DNA from: Streptomyces halstedii
GTDB lineage: Bacteria > Actinomycetota > Actinomycetes > Streptomycetales > Streptomycetaceae
DNA: 64,000 nucleotides
Assembly: GCA_000720535.1 (NCBI GenBank)
Contig: JOAZ01000016.1
Span: 1 to 64,000, forward strand
Direction of reading: 5' to 3'
Both the position numbers and the translations under genes were made by a program. Positions 54,138-61,141 of the stretch are shown here, one piece after another. Under the pieces are notes generated by a model. That model saw only the letters and a list, made by a program, of their open reading frames with translations, was not told the DNA's origin and searched no databases. The number at the start of each line of letters is the position of its first letter. Position 1 is the first letter of the stretch.

Positions 54138-55478
54138 TCAGCCCTTGATCGGGGTGAACAGGTCGAGCCAGTACAGGATGTTGAGCAGGACGCCGCCGAC
54201 GATCACGGCCGCCGGTGCGGCGGCCATCTTCACGACGGGACGGCCCATCGCCTCGTTCAGCAGGTACAGTCCGCCGACGACGAGGATGCCGAGCCCGCCG
54301 CCCATGGCGTTGGCGGCCATCAGCGAACCGAAGAGGATCGCGAGCTGGAGGGTGTCGCCGATGGCGCTGCGCAGGTGCTCGGAGGAGTCACGGACGCTGG
54401 GCAGCTTGCCGAGGGCCCTGCCGATCAGGGAGAGGGCCAGCACCTCGACGGCGAACACGAGCGCGCCGACGACGGCCGCCACGAACGGGTTCGGCATCAG
54501 GTAGCCGATCGGGTACACCAGCGTGAAGCCCGCGATGCCGTACGCGCCGGAGGCGAGCGCGGTGGTCGCGATCAGCGGGATGAAGCCGAACACCCGGTAG
54601 AAGTCGACCTGGGCGGCCTCGGAGTACTGCCCCTTCGCGATCAGGAAGCTGGTCGCCTCGCCACCGCCGAATATGTGCATCTGGGCGAGCACACAGACTC
54701 CGGCGCCGAGCACCATGAACAGCGGCAGATACCGGCGCAGCCGGGCCGCGCTGGCGCTGAACAGCGACGCCATCGGGTCGTCCGCTTCCGCCACGACGGT
54801 CTCCGCGACACCCGCGGCCCGGTCGGCCCGGCGCTGTCGTATGTCCTTGGAGACGGCCAGCCCGATGAGCATCAGCACACCGGCGGCCATGGCCAGCGCT
54901 CCGGCGAACATGTTCGGCCAGAGCTTCATGGTCATGACGACGAGGGCCAGTTCGAGGACGCCCGCGACACCGCCCCACCTGCGTCCGAACTGCTTGGTGA
55001 TGGCGAGCACCGGGAACAGCGTGAAGAGGAACAGGATCGGCGTCGACATCTGCTGCATCGCGGTCAGGAAGTCGACCGGCAGGTCGTGGGCGACGTTGTT
55101 CGCACCGTTCAGACCGAAGACGACGACCGCGCCCCAGGCTCCGCCCAGCAGCGGGGCGAGCCACTTCTTCGGCGCCAGGATCCCGAGGATGTCGGTGGGC
55201 AGGAAGACCAGCCACGGGTTCAGGACGCCGGTGGACAGGGCCATCGGGGCACCGAGCCCGAAGATGAACCCGGCGGAGAGACCGAACGAGACAGCCGTGG
55301 TCGCGCTGCGCGTGGTGCGCCCCTGGATGAAGTCCAGCATGAAGGGGCGTACGCCGTCGTTGAAGACGGCCAGGGCCATGTGCGAGATGTAGGCCGTCAG
55401 CGCACAGAGGGCTATCACCGTGAGCTGCTGGGCCAGCGTGAAGTCGAGGCCGGCTCCGGCGGCGAGTGTGGTACTCAC
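54138..55478 (-). CDS. yhfT: YhfT-like multi-pass membrane transporter
   Basis: A 446-aa very hydrophobic protein with roughly 11-12 membrane segments and a cytoplasmic loop around residues 205-240 (KDIRQRRADRAAG...). Conserved-looking parts are ISHMALAVFNDGVRPFMLDFIQGR, FGLGAPMALSTGVLNPWLVFLPTDILG, FGLNGANNVAHDLPVDF and the C-terminal GGLYLLNEAMGRPVVKM. It matches the YhfT family, predicted importers of an unknown small substrate. It starts with GTG and is preceded by yhfU (41 bp) and followed by php (46 bp). Confidence 0.85.
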   Translation of the reverse strand: MSTTLAAGAGLDFTLAQQLTVIALCALTAYISHMALAVFNDGVRPFMLDFIQGRTTRSATTAVSFGLSAGFIFGLGAPMALSTGVLNPWLVFLPTDILGILAPKKWLAPLLGGAWGAVVVFGLNGANNVAHDLPVDFLTAMQQMSTPILFLFTLFPVLAITKQFGRRWGGVAGVLELALVVMTMKLWPNMFAGALAMAAGVLMLIGLAVSKDIRQRRADRAAGVAETVVAEADDPMASLFSASAARLRRYLPLFMVLGAGVCVLAQMHIFGGGEATSFLIAKGQYSEAAQVDFYRVFGFIPLIATTALASGAYGIAGFTLVYPIGYLMPNPFVAAVVGALVFAVEVLALSLIGRALGKLPSVRDSSEHLRSAIGDTLQLAILFGSLMAANAMGGGLGILVVGGLYLLNEAMGRPVVKMAAAPAAVIVGGVLLNILYWLDLFTPIKG

Positions 55479-55519
55479 GAGTCACTCCTTGGTGCCCGGG
55501 TGGTGGGAAGAGGCTGGGG

Positions 55520-55876
55520 TCAGCCTCGGGCGGCGATGGCGCGCGCCATGAGGGGGGCGATGACGTCGGTCTGGTCCATCGAGAAGCCGAAGACCTTCTT
55601 GCCGTCGGCCAGCAGTGCGGTGATCTCTTCCTCGGTCGGGACGCTCCGCCCGAAGGTGTGGCAGGCGGCGCTGCCCATCAGGCCGACGAGCACGCCCAGG
55701 GACGCGCCGGCGCCCGTGTGGCAGGTGCCCAGGTAGTAGTCGGCCTGGCCGGCCCGCAGCTTCATCGCGGCGTCCATGTCGCTGGAGGAGACGACGTCCA
55801 GCGTGTCGATGCCGAGCTTGCCGATGACCGCGGTGACTTCGGCCTTGCCGACCCCGCCGGTGAGGATCTTCGTCAT
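55520..55876 (-). CDS. yhfU: YhfU-like DUF2620 protein
   Basis: A 118-aa protein: MTKILTGGVGKAEVTAVIGKLG, then a GTCHTGAGASLGVLVGLMGSAACH glycine-rich stretch with conserved Cys/His, and a C-terminal DQTDVIAPLMARAI. This is DUF2620, which accompanies yhfT. The size and glycine/Cys motif resemble a PTS EIIB-like small subunit, but that is only a resemblance. It is preceded by a 170-bp spacer full of short tandem repeats and a GGGAGCAAC ribosome site. Confidence 0.83.
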   Translation of the reverse strand: MTKILTGGVGKAEVTAVIGKLGIDTLDVVSSSDMDAAMKLRAGQADYYLGTCHTGAGASLGVLVGLMGSAACHTFGRSVPTEEEITALLADGKKVFGFSMDQTDVIAPLMARAIAARG

Positions 55877-55888
55877 GGCTGTTGCTCC

Positions 55889-56008
55889 CTGTGTGTCGGT
55901 CGTTCTGTGTGCGGGTCGTTCTGTGTGCGGGTCGTTCTCTGTGACGGTCGTTCTCTGTGACGGTCCGTCGGTTCTTCGGTTCTTCGGTTCTTCGGTTCTT
56001 TTCGGTTC
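55889..56008 (-). repeat. two short tandem-repeat arrays in the leader of yhfU
   Basis: First array: about five units of 16-18 bp (core CTGTGTGCGGGTCGTT, later CTCTGTGACGGTCGTT). Second array: about four units of TTCGGTTC, at about 55968-56008. The arrays lie between yhfY and yhfU, both transcribed leftward, and are less GC-rich than the surroundings. Confidence 0.85.
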
Positions 56009-56048
56009 GCGCCGGGGCGGGGGCGGCGTGGCCGCCTGCCGCGGCCGG

Positions 56049-56435
56049 TCAGGCTCCGGGGGCGGCGGGGGGCTGCTGGGCCAGTACGGCCAGGTGCATG
56101 CCGAGGAAGTTGACCTCGGACTCGGGAAGCGGGGCCCCCAGTTCCCGTTCGGCACGTGCCGAGACGGCTCGGGCGCGGGCGACGGCGTCGGGGTGGCCGG
56201 CCAGCTCGGCGGCGACCTGCTCGTCGGTGAGGAACTGCTCGATCGGCTCGCCGTCCAGGATCCGGCCGAGAGCCATGATCAGATGGCTGGTCAGCATCCC
56301 CGCCGTCGCTTCGGTGACGGTACGGCCCTCGGCCTCCAGAGAGGCCAGCTCGGCGGTGACGAAGTCCGCCACCTCGGGCCGGGCCTGGCCGCCTTCGCGG
56401 AAGAGCTGGATCCGCAGTGCCAGCTGGTCGTCCAT
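56049..56435 (-). CDS. yhfY: YhfY-like PRD-domain protein
   Basis: A 128-aa helical protein. The sequence LTSHLIMALGRILDGEPIEQF and ESEVNFLGMHLAVLAQQPP fits a single PTS-regulation (PRD) domain with conserved His positions (SHL and GMHLA). In antiterminators PRDs are phosphorylated by PTS proteins, but this one has no RNA- or DNA-binding domain attached. It has its own promoter copy (the TACTGT box 19 bp upstream) and an AGGAGGATCACC site. It lies between the regulator and the transport genes. Confidence 0.8.
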   Translation of the reverse strand: MDDQLALRIQLFREGGQARPEVADFVTAELASLEAEGRTVTEATAGMLTSHLIMALGRILDGEPIEQFLTDEQVAAELAGHPDAVARARAVSARAERELGAPLPESEVNFLGMHLAVLAQQPPAAPGA

Positions 56436-56457
56436 GGTGATCCTCCTGAAATCAACA

Positions 56458-56477
56458 GTAACCAGGATTTTGTATTC
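56458..56477 (-). promoter_or_regulatory. promoter/operator copy upstream of yhfY
   Basis: On the minus strand this reads GAATACAAAATCCTGGTTAC followed by the -10 TACTGT (56455-56460). It matches the yhfZ operator at 17 of 20 positions, keeping the right half CTG-n2-TAC while the left half is degenerate. The first base of the transcript would be about 12-14 bases before the ATG. Confidence 0.75.
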
Positions 56478-56578
56478 TGAGGCCGAGCGAACCTCGGGAG
56501 TGGTGAGACACCGGTCACTGAACCGGGCGGTCAGTACCACCGGGGCCCGGCGGGCCGGTACTCGCCCGGACCCGCCGG

Positions 56579-57517
56579 TCAGTACGAGGGGACACGCTCA
56601 CCACGCAGCACCTCGTTCTGAAGCCGGGTCACCAGCGACAGGTCCAGCGAGTCGCGGACCGCGGCGAGCGCCTTGGCGCCCTCCGACCGGCCGATGACCG
56701 CGGCGGTGGAGTTGCGCAGCGCCAGCTCCCGGGTGACCTCACCCCCGAGCGGCAGCACATCGACCCCGACCCCGAGCCGGTCCTGCGCCTCGTCCAGGTT
56801 CCAGACCGTCGCGTCGACCTCGTCGCGGGCGAACAGATCGGCCAGTTGCATGTACGACGCCTCCCGCCACACCACGTCCTCGCGGTCGGCGAAGACCCGC
56901 TCCACGAGCATCCGCAGATCCTCCGACGCGTGGTCCACGGCCACCCGCAGCCCCGGCGCGTCCAGGTCCACGCCGCGCCGGACCAGCATGCCGTGCGCGC
57001 CCACGTACGTGGCAGGCCCCAGGTCGGCCACCAGCTCCACCGGGTGCTCGGCGATCAGCTGGTCGGCGGCGAAGCGCGACAGGACGACCAGGTCGACCTT
57101 GCCTTCCAGCAGCGCGGCGGTCCGGGCTCCGGCGCCCCGCATGAACGTGATCGCGAACGGCGCGCCCGCTTCCTCGAACGCGCTGCGCAGCCCGGTCGCC
57201 AGACCCTCGTACCGCCGCGAGTAGGGAAGCGGCATGGCCGCGAGCAGGGTCCCCAGGCCGGACAGCCGCCAGAGAGCGGCGCGGTCGGAGTGGACGAGGA
57301 ACGTGCCGAGGTGACCGCGCGCGGTCGTGGAGATCGCCCCGGACTCCTCCAGCAGGCGGAGAGCGGCCTGGACCGTGCCGTTTCCGCACCCCAGCTCCTC
57401 CGCGAAGTCGCGCACACGGGGCAGTCGGGTGTCCGGCTCGTGGTGCAGGAGCAGGACTGCGAGCTGCCGCGCGGCGAGACCGTTGCGCGTGAGGAGGCGG
57501 TCGTCGAGATCGTTCAC
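56579..57517 (-). CDS. yhfZ: YhfZ-like GntR-type transcriptional regulator of the cluster
   Basis: A 312-aa regulator. The N-terminal winged helix reads LAARQLAVLLLHHEPDTRLPRVRDFAEELGCGNGTVQAALRLLEESGAISTTARGHLGTFLV (key GCGNGTVQAALRLLEE). The C-terminal two-thirds resembles a periplasmic-binding-protein fold (AFEEAGAPFAITFMRGAG, LDLVVLSRFAADQLI in part, EASYMQLADLFARDEVDATVWNLDEA), matching the YhfZ C-terminal domain. The GTG start is supported by a -10 TACTGT ending 7 bases before it, so the mRNA looks leaderless. Upstream in-frame codons contain the promoter itself. Confidence 0.86.
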   Translation of the reverse strand: MNDLDDRLLTRNGLAARQLAVLLLHHEPDTRLPRVRDFAEELGCGNGTVQAALRLLEESGAISTTARGHLGTFLVHSDRAALWRLSGLGTLLAAMPLPYSRRYEGLATGLRSAFEEAGAPFAITFMRGAGARTAALLEGKVDLVVLSRFAADQLIAEHPVELVADLGPATYVGAHGMLVRRGVDLDAPGLRVAVDHASEDLRMLVERVFADREDVVWREASYMQLADLFARDEVDATVWNLDEAQDRLGVGVDVLPLGGEVTRELALRNSTAAVIGRSEGAKALAAVRDSLDLSLVTRLQNEVLRGERVPSY

Positions 57518-57524
57518 AAACCAA

Positions 57525-57553
57525 ACAGTAACCAGGATTCTGTATACTGACAA
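57525..57553 (-). promoter_or_regulatory. yhfZ promoter with 20-bp dyad operator
   Basis: Minus strand: -35 TTGTCA, 17-bp spacer, -10 TACTGT, then 7 bases to the GTG start codon. The spacer region (57528-57547) is GTATACAGAATCCTGGTTAC, a perfect GTA-n2-CAG-n4-CTG-n2-TAC dyad. A second copy precedes yhfY. Autoregulation by YhfZ is inferred. Confidence 0.8.
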
Positions 57554-57661
57554 GGGTCAGATGCGGGCCACTTGTACGGGCTCGCGGCCGACCCCGTGAC
57601 CCCGCAAGCGGGCCGGGCGGGCCGGTCCCCCGCGAGAGGCGCCGGAAGGCCGCCCGGGACG

Positions 57662-58201
57662 TCAGCCGGACCGCTGCTCGCCGTCTCGCGGTCCACGGTG
57701 GAACGCGTGGTGCAGAGCGCGCATCCGGCCGGTCAGCTCCGGCGCGGGACCACGCACCTCCAGGCCGGGGACCACGTCACCGATCGCCATGCAGCGCACC
57801 GGGGGCGACGGCACGCCCAGTTCGTCCAGCCATCGCGCCAACTGAGCGGCCGAGTGGGCGTACACGACAGCCCCCAGACCGGCCCAGCCATGCGCGGCGG
57901 CACACATGGGGCAGTGCTCGCCGGAGGTGAAGACGGTGGCCTTCGCCCGCTCGTTCCGGGAAAGGTGAGCCGTGGCCCACCGCACCAGCTCGAATTCCGG
58001 GTGCCACGTCGGGTCGTCGAGCGTATGGACACGATTGCGTTCCTCCGCCAGGACCGTCCCGTCCGCGCCGACCAGCACCGAGCCGAACGGTTCGTCCCCG
58101 GCACGCAACGCCTCGGCCGCGAGATCGACGGCACGCTCCAGACGGGGCAGGTCACCGGCCGCCGGTGCGGCAGGACGGACGGTCGGTTCGTCAGAGTTCA
58201 C
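57662..58201 (-). CDS. nucleoside deaminase-type protein (CMP/dCMP deaminase fold)
   Basis: A 179-aa zinc deaminase. Catalytic motifs: WHPEFELVRWA (HPE in place of HAE) and FTSGEHCPMCAAAHGWAG (CxxC zinc cysteines). The N-terminus has GDEPFGSVLVGADGTVLAEERN, typical of guanine deaminase/TadA relatives. The C-terminal part is longer than TadA and has ARWLDELGVPSPPVRCMAIGDVVPGLEV. The GTG follows a GGGAGGAAG site. It lies upstream of the yhfZ gene on the same strand but has its own start region, so operon membership is doubtful. Confidence 0.87.
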   Translation of the reverse strand: MNSDEPTVRPAAPAAGDLPRLERAVDLAAEALRAGDEPFGSVLVGADGTVLAEERNRVHTLDDPTWHPEFELVRWATAHLSRNERAKATVFTSGEHCPMCAAAHGWAGLGAVVYAHSAAQLARWLDELGVPSPPVRCMAIGDVVPGLEVRGPAPELTGRMRALHHAFHRGPRDGEQRSG

Positions 58202-58431
58202 AGCTTCCTCCCAGAGAATCCCGGGCCGGCACCCGCCGACACGACGCTCGCCACCGTTGCGGCGCTTCCGCCGGAGCCCGGACCCCGGCCGCGGTCCCGC
58301 ACGGCCACCTCCAAGGTACGACGCACGGACACCCGCGCCCGCCGTGGCGCCGCGCACGCACCGGCACCCCGCTTCTGCGGCATACCCCCGCGACCGGGCC
58401 CGCTGTGAGGTGCCCATTACACTCACCGCTC

Positions 58432-59364
58432 ATGTGGCCAGGACAACAGTCGCCTTCCGGACAGCCCAACCCGCAGGACGGGCCCACGGGTTCACCTCCC
58501 ACGCAACCCAGCGGGCCGGGCCCTGAGTGGCATGCCGCGCCCACGGTCGGCATGGGCGCGCCGGAACCGCCCCGCCGCTCCTGGAACCGGACCACGGTCG
58601 CCGTCGTGGCCGCTGCCGCCGTGGTCGTCGTGGCGTGCGGGGTCACCGGTTTCCTGGTGCTCCGCGACGACGGGGGCGGTACGCCGGACACGAAGCCCAC
58701 GGCGGCGGACTCGTCGAGCGGCGACACCACGGACCGGGCGGCTGCCAAGGGCGGCTCGGGCCCGCTCGTCCCGGGCTGGAACACGGTGGTCAACCCCAAG
58801 CGGGGCATCACCTTCGACGCGCCGGGCTCCTGGGCGCGGCAGTCCACGGACTGGGTGAGCTATGTCGCGGAGAAGAGCGATCCCGAGGAGAAGCCGCTGG
58901 TCGCGATGATGGCCCCGGCGGTCCTCAAGGAGAAGTGGTGCACGTCCGACGACGACAAGAACGGCACCCAGGAGGACACCCCGCTCGCCTCGGTGGGCAC
59001 CACCGGGGAGAAGGGCGCCAAGAGCACCGCCGAGGCCGCCGAGGACACCGCGAAGACGTGGGTCTACGGCGCGTACACGCAGCCCGACCGCACCCGTCTG
59101 ACGATCGGTGAGCCGGAGACCTACCGGACGAAGTCGGGTATCGAGGGCAGCCTCGTGACGGTCACCTCGTCCGGTGTTCCGAAGCAGGGCACGTGCGACA
59201 GCGACGGCAAGGCGGTGACCTTCGCCTTCAAGAACGCGGAGGGCGCCTACGTGTCCTGGACCTACGTCGGGGCACACGGGGTGCCCGACGAGGTGCCCGA
59301 CGCCACGATCCGCGAAATCCTCAGCACGGTACGGCTCTACGAGGAGGGCGACGGGGAGGACTGA
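58432..59364 (+). CDS. membrane-anchored protein with extracytoplasmic domain (310 aa)
   Basis: The first 48 residues are Pro/Gly/Gln-rich and cytoplasmic (MWPGQQSPSGQPNPQDG). One membrane helix follows at about 53-76 (TTVAVVAAAAVVVVACGVTGFLVL), then a Thr/Ser/Asp-rich linker and an outside domain from about 105 (PGWNTVVNPKRGITFDAPGSWARQ) to the end, with two Cys (EKWCTSD and GTCDSDG). The domain resembles the DUF-type surface proteins common in Streptomyces; I cannot name it. A hairpin directly overlaps and follows the stop codon. Confidence 0.82.
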   Translation: MWPGQQSPSGQPNPQDGPTGSPPTQPSGPGPEWHAAPTVGMGAPEPPRRSWNRTTVAVVAAAAVVVVACGVTGFLVLRDDGGGTPDTKPTAADSSSGDTTDRAAAKGGSGPLVPGWNTVVNPKRGITFDAPGSWARQSTDWVSYVAEKSDPEEKPLVAMMAPAVLKEKWCTSDDDKNGTQEDTPLASVGTTGEKGAKSTAEAAEDTAKTWVYGAYTQPDRTRLTIGEPETYRTKSGIEGSLVTVTSSGVPKQGTCDSDGKAVTFAFKNAEGAYVSWTYVGAHGVPDEVPDATIREILSTVRLYEEGDGED

Positions 59365-59392
59365 GGGCGAGCGCCGGTCCGGCGGCGCCCTC
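59363..59392. terminator. hairpin overlapping the end of the membrane-anchored protein gene
   Basis: A GAGGGCG/CGCCCTC outer stem plus an inner GCCGG-T-CCGGC form a GC-rich hairpin beginning at the stop codon, in a convergent spacer. Confidence 0.6.
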
Positions 59393-59466
59393 GTCTCCGC
59401 GATCGATGCGCCGAGGGCGTCGCCGCCACCGACCTGGCGACGGCCACGCCCTGCCGTCTCCCGTCG

Positions 59467-59763
59467 CTACCGGGACGGGGCGGGTCCCCGATCCGTGGGC
59501 TCCTCACGGAAGACCTCTGCGGCGGTGCCGGCGACGACCGCACGGCCCAGCCAGTGACGCAGAAGCTCCATGTCACCGCAGGTGGCGACCCTCCGCCTCA
59601 TCTCGTCGGTGACGTCGATACCCCGTACGTCGAAGGCGTACAGAATGCCCTGGACCCAGGCTTGGACGCGGCCCTCCTCGCGGGCCTCGGCACGGCCTTG
59701 GACGCGGCCCTCCTCGCGGATCTCTTCGGACAGGGGCGAGATGTAGAAGGAGAGATCAGCCAC
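59467..59763 (-). pseudogene. 3' fragment of a Rpn/transposase-nuclease-like family gene (copy 1)
   Basis: The 98 codons from VADLSFYISPLSEEIREEG through repeated EGRVQ/EGR units to LRHWLGRAVVAGTAAEVFREE correspond to the C-terminal third of a roughly 300-aa Streptomyces protein family that I recall as PD-(D/E)XK nuclease/Rpn-like. The N-terminal nuclease part is absent; upstream codons in this frame are Arg/Gly/Pro filler. The EEGR repeats are a normal feature of the family. A GTG gives a possible start, but the product would lack the catalytic domain. Confidence 0.6.
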
Positions 59764-59861
59764 CGGGAGCCTCCGCCGCTGTGCGCCCGGCCCGATGCCG
59801 GTGTGCCGTGCGGGACGAACGGGACCGGAACGCCGCGCTACCGATCCCGTCGGCACAGGCA

Positions 59862-60173
59862 TCATTCACCGAAGATCTCTTCGGCAGTCGTAGCGGAAAA
59901 CACACGACCCAGCGACCGGTGGAGGAGCTCCGGATCAGGGCAGGCGGTGATCTTCTCGCGGATGGTGTCGGTGACGCCGATACCCCGCACGTCGAGGGCC
60001 GACAAGAGCATCTCGGCGCGCCCCTCAGCACGCCCCTCGGCACGGCCCTCGTCGCGGATTTCTTCGGAGAGCGGCGAGGTGTAGAAGGAAAGGTCCACGG
60101 CCACCAGGTTCCTCCACTGTTGTGCGGCGGGGCGGTTGCCCAAGCCTTGTGGCGTCCAGCAGGACACCGACAC
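59862..60173 (-). pseudogene. 3' fragment of a Rpn/transposase-nuclease-like family gene (copy 2)
   Basis: A second, similar fragment lies just upstream. It reads QGLGNRPAAQQWRNLVAVDL then SFYTSPLSEEIRDEGRAEGR, and ends HRSLGRVFSATTAEEIFGE. It starts slightly earlier in the family than copy 1, keeping the QGLGxxPAAxQWRNLVAV segment, but again lacks the nuclease domain. The two fragments share the same order of SFY...SPLSEEIR...EGR...TAxEIF, so they are tandem duplicates or the remains of adjacent paralogues. Confidence 0.62.
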
Positions 60174-60354
60174 CGGTCTTGGCTCCGGCCGGAGGGTCGA
60201 ATGAATGCGCGCGGCCGGACGGATCGCGATGAAGAGGGTCTGTGGCCCGCTGCATGTGACATCAGCATATGCAGCGCAACCTGGGTTCTATCCAGTCCAG
60301 TTGGTCCATATCACCCGAGTGGGTGATCAAGCAGATTTACCGACTTGGTGGCGG

Positions 60355-60558
60355 TCACCGCACCAGGTCGATTTCGGCCCAGACCGTCTTGCGTGGGACA
60401 GGTCCGGCCTCGACGCCCCAACGGTCGGCGAGCGCCTCGACGATGAGCAGGCCGCGCCCCGACTCGGCGTCACCGGGCGGGGGTTTGACGGCGCCGGGCA
60501 CGGAAGGCAACCGCTCACCCAGAGTGTCGGTCACCTCGATGCGGAGGCGTACGCCGCG
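60355..60558 (-). pseudogene. 3' fragment of an anti-sigma-type ATP-binding (HATPase) gene
   Basis: On the minus strand, 67 codons read RGVRLRIEVTDTLGERLPSV, later DAESGRGLLIVEALADRWGVE, and end KTVWAEIDLVR. This is the C-terminal half of the short HATPase proteins (RsbW/SpoIIAB-like) abundant in Streptomyces, with the G2-type GRGLLIVEALADRWG motif. The N-box half is gone: upstream codons belong to the antisense of the adjacent XRE fragment. Confidence 0.72.
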
Positions 60559-60568
60559 ATGGACCCCA

Positions 60569-60877
60569 CTCGGGGGCACGATGGTGCTACGTCGACAGCT
60601 CGAACACCTTGTGCAGGCAGCCCAGTTGAGGAACGTCGCCATCCAGGTCATGCCGATTGACCGCGAGGAGCACGCCGGGATGCAAGGGGAGACGCAGGTG
60701 CTGAAGTTCGGGGACGGCTCCGCGCTGGGGCGCTCGGAAGGGGCGTTCAACGGCCGGGCGGTCGATGACCCGAAGCAGCTCAGAATCCTTGAGTTGCGGT
60801 AGGGCATGATCCGAGCCCAGGCTCTCACTCCCCGTGAGTCGCTGGCCTTCATCAACCAACTTTTGGGAGAAACATGA
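60569..60877 (+). pseudogene. 3' fragment of an XRE/DUF5753 regulator gene with internal amber codon
   Basis: The frame reads MVLRRQLEHLVQAAQLRNVA, then IQVMPIDREEHAGMQGETQ, DPKQLRILELR, stop (TAG at 60800-60802), then in the same frame GMIRAQALTPRESLAFINQLLGET and a final TGA. This is the C-terminal half of the XRE-plus-DUF5753 regulators that normally precede a DUF397 gene; the usual residue at the TAG is Tyr (RYGMIRAQ). The N-terminal HTH is missing. Its final TGA overlaps the DUF397 start codon (ATGA). Confidence 0.8.
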
Positions 60878-61089
60878 TCAGCGAGCTCTCCATCGAGGGC
60901 ATTCACGAGCACGAGCTGAAGTGGTTCAAGAGCAGCTACAGCAGTAACAGCAGCGAGGCCGACTGCGTCGAGGCGGCTCCCGGCCCCGGCGGCATCCACC
61001 TCCGCGACTCCAAGAACGCCTCCGGACCGCACCTGAGGTTCGCCCCCACCACATGGAACGCCTTCGTGGCGCACACGGCCGGGCGCTGA
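60874..61089 (+). CDS. DUF397 domain protein
   Basis: A 71-aa protein. It has the family core LKWFKSSYSSNSSEADCVEAA, then GIHLRDSKNASGPHLRFAPTTWNAFV. DUF397 proteins are small partners encoded directly after XRE regulators; some such pairs affect development and antibiotic production. Here the protein is intact, but its regulator gene is truncated and interrupted, so it is probably an orphan. It starts by a 4-bp ATGA overlap. Confidence 0.92.
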   Translation: MISELSIEGIHEHELKWFKSSYSSNSSEADCVEAAPGPGGIHLRDSKNASGPHLRFAPTTWNAFVAHTAGR

Positions 61090-61118
61090 AAGGCCGGGTC
61101 CCTCCGGACCCGGCCTTT
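61089..61118. terminator. bidirectional terminator hairpin after the DUF397 gene
   Basis: A 13-bp perfect stem (AAAGGCCGGGTCC / GGACCCGGCCTTT) with a 4-base loop, beginning at the DUF397 stop codon. The A/T ends make it suitable for both strands; the convergent malR-type gene ends 24 bp away. Confidence 0.9.
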
Positions 61119-61141
61119 CCGTCTCCGCGCGGGCACACGCC

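Noticed and set aside
60310-60327. ATCACCC-n4-GGGTGAT palindrome
   Set aside because: It is a perfect 7-bp-arm dyad but lies amid gene fragments with no gene it could obviously control. It may be a relic terminator or chance.
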